64,000 nucleotides of DNA from Lucinisca nassula (Eukaryota > Mollusca > Bivalvia > Lucinida > Lucinidae). The notes beneath the pieces are model-generated. The model searched no databases. It was not told the origin of the DNA and was given only the letters and a program-made list of their open reading frames with translations. The DNA lies in the NCBI GenBank assembly GCA_963580285.1, contig OY757010.1, positions 220,181,234 through 220,245,233 of the forward strand, read 5' to 3'. The position numbers and the translations under genes are program-made. Positions 62,175 to 64,000 of this stretch are shown in pieces (the stretch's first letter is position 1; each line of letters begins with the position of its first letter).

Positions 62175-62520
62175 GTAATAATATGTAAAGGCACTTGGTT
62201 ACTAGAAAATTTATCCGAATGTCGTCATAAAAATAACCCACCCCATAGATATAATGATTTTTTCATGTCTTTAAGGGGAATGGGAATACCTGGCAGATAT
62301 TTCTGGCATTTATTAAAGGTAGACAACATTCGGGACTTCCTGTATGCTTTTCCATAAGACCCGTCCCACTGAAAAAAAGGGTTTTTACTCAAAAGAAAGA
62401 ATTTGATCCACAGTCCTTTAAATGTTGACCGCTATTGACATGGGGGACAAAAATACTTTTTGCTGGAGTTGTCTGCCCGAAAGTGTACCCGTTCCCCTAA
62501 AGGTTGTTGTTTTTATATAA

Positions 62521-62695
62521 CGACCCTTTCTAGACAATTTCACTTACATCTTGGGCGACTACCGAAGTACCCGGAGAAAAACCAACTGACCTTCCATTGC
62601 AGAAGTTGGCGTCTCACATGTGACCCGACCTAGGCTCGAACCCACAGCGGTGAGAGACCAAATGATTAAGCGTCACTAGGCCTAGTCGGTCCGTG
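62521..62695 (-). mobile_element. tRNA-derived SINE, third family
   Basis: It is the reverse complement of 26430-26650: head near 62695 (GGCCTAGTGACGCTTAATCA-like), GGTTCGAGCCTAGGTC, and end AAAGGGTCGTTATA. Confidence 0.72.
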
Positions 62696-62734
62696 AGCAT
62701 AAAGATTACATTTTCCGATGAAATTAGTCAAATT

Positions 62735-63110
62735 TGTCTTAATTTCGACAACACGAATAAACAAATGCATTGCGTAAATTTTACCGCCCGAAAAAAAAAA
62801 AAAGAAAATAAAATCTTAAAATGAAAATTTGTGATAGTTTTCTCATTTCTGCTCGAAGCGGCTCTAGCGAGTACCCCCAATCTGTATTTCAGAACAGAAA
62901 TAAAAAAAAATAAGGTTTACTATATAAAATAGGGTACAAGGGTGTCAAAATTATATAGGCATGATTACTTGATGTGTTTTTCTGAACCTAGATAGTTTGG
63001 TGTGCTTTCGAACCATCGCCTCATTAAGGCGATTCTAACGAATACATGTGTAAGATTTTGCAATAATAATATAAAATATACTACAGTATACTATACACGG
63101 GTATATAATA
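62735..63110. mobile_element. Hairpin MITE family D fragments
   Basis: It has AGCGGCTCTAGCGAGTACCC with TTATATAGGCATGATTACTT, then ACCATCGCCTCATTAAGGCG at 63010. The structure is broken. Confidence 0.5.
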
Positions 63111-63245
63111 TGAGCCCCCCCCCCCCCAAGCGAATTTGTGTCTTCGAGCATTCCGTCATGACAAATTTTAACTGCGCATGCCCAGCCATTCAGAGTGGGC
63201 AGGGGTATTGCCTTCTGTCTGAAGGTTCATCTTGATTCACTGCTT

Positions 63246-63319
63246 GTGCGAGCGAGCAGCGAAGGTTCTGGCGAGACTGCGCGGATGCGCAGGCTCGCCG
63301 GAACCTTCGCTGCTCGCAT
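63246..63319. repeat. GC-rich 74-bp hairpin
   Basis: Arms CGAGCAGCGAAGGTTCTGGC and GCCGGAACCTTCGCTGCTCG flank a TGCGCGGATGCGCA core. It may be a foldback element with the adjacent TGCGCATGCCCA-type sequence. Confidence 0.8.
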
Positions 63320-63960
63320 AGGCGATAAGTACCAAAATCGCTTGACGGGGCCCATATAATGTGGGATATGTAAGAGTACACGTTGCTTGGGCTTGCTGAC
63401 TTGAAACATTAATCTAATCATATACGTTCAGAATAGGACTAACGTGTTCTGTATAAAACTGAAACTCATTAAGCGGAATGGCAACGGATGGTAGATTGTT
63501 CAAAGAGGGATAACTTTTATTGCTTACTGTTTGTTGTTATCATATAAGCTCAGTACCCCTGAAAATGGTGTCATCTTTTTAAACAGATTGCTCCTGTTGA
63601 CATTGGAGATAATTTTTGTCAGAGAATTCTCCTCTGAAATTGTATCTGGTTAAATTGACCAGGACCAGCTTGGTCCCTTTTGTAAACGGAGTTTTCTTCG
63701 TAAAAGCTGGGTCCGCAGTAATTATACTACGTATCAGGTAAGGTTTGCACGGATGTTAATAAAATGAATTGTGTTTATGATGAAAGGCATAACAAAGCTT
63801 GTGAGAAAATAACTATAGCTCCAGGCCCTTCGCAAGTGATAGCAATAGTGCTTAAATAACTAGTCATTTTTTCATCAAGTTACAGGATCACAATTAAAAT
63901 CATAAAACGCGCTACGGTAGAACAAATCTGTAGTATGGTCTGCAGCATGAATAAACTTCA
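63320..63960. other. Intron sequence, nothing recognised
   Basis: I looked for the next GH10 exon here and found none. Confidence 0.5.
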
Positions 63961-63964
63961 CTCG

Positions 63965-64000
63965 GACTGAACAAATTATTTGTCTAAATCGCGATGGCAG
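63965..64000 (+). mobile_element. Start of another Naiad tail, cut by the window edge
   Basis: GGACTGAACAAATTATTTGT and CTAAATCGCGATGGCAG match the tail interior. Confidence 0.65.

Noticed and set aside
62175..64000. A tenth GH10 exon with the nucleophile
   Set aside because: No frame with a TELD-like strand between an AG acceptor and a GT donor was found, so the exon is assumed to lie beyond the window.

Overview
This is eukaryotic DNA, most likely from a bivalve mollusc and plausibly a heterodont clam. It is AT-rich and has no operon-like gene packing. It carries one multi-exon gene with canonical splice sites, buried in transposable elements. The clam assignment rests on permuted Penelope-like (Naiad-type) retroelements with in-frame TGA codons, tRNA-derived SINEs ending in CAAA-type tails, and short GC-rich hairpin MITEs that I associate with clam genomes. 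It is an inference, not a species identification.

Host gene. Nine plus-strand exons between 9836 and 62174 join in one reading frame into about 361 codons of a carbohydrate-binding module followed by a glycoside hydrolase family 10 (GH10, endo-1,4-beta-xylanase-like) domain. The gene is incomplete at both ends. The start of the binding module lies upstream or was not found, and the exon with the catalytic nucleophile should lie beyond 64000. The exons total about 1.1 kb out of 52 kb. One intron appears to be GC-AG.

Mobile elements. The dominant family is a Penelope-like element of the Naiad type: N-terminal GIY-YIG nuclease, CxC linker, C-terminal reverse transcriptase, then a 0.5-0.6 kb 3-prime tail. 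Eight coding fragments and nearly thirty tail copies are seen, many 5-prime-truncated or inverted. The copy at 28672-31690 (minus) keeps the permuted domain order. It has in-frame TGA codons at sites where I expect cysteine, matching the reported selenoprotein Naiads of clams. Also present are a Tc1-like transposon (18164-19654), a 4.5 kb inverted duplication of a DDE_Tnp_4/Harbinger-like transposon with a SWIM zinc finger (19823-24360), a mariner remnant (44826-45034), a LINE remnant (41318-41590), several SINE families and at least three hairpin MITE families.

Tandem DNA. A satellite at 53200-55760 (about 138 bp monomers) shows a six-monomer higher-order repeat of about 828 bp present twice. 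A second array (about 120 bp) at 55745-58700 is split by a clean Naiad insertion. Other arrays lie at 8575-9770 (about 668 bp units), 13690-14540 (about 150 bp), 36727-37450 (264 bp) and 51644-52160.

No tRNA, rRNA or CRISPR features were found. Most long open frames in the window are chance frames through repeats.
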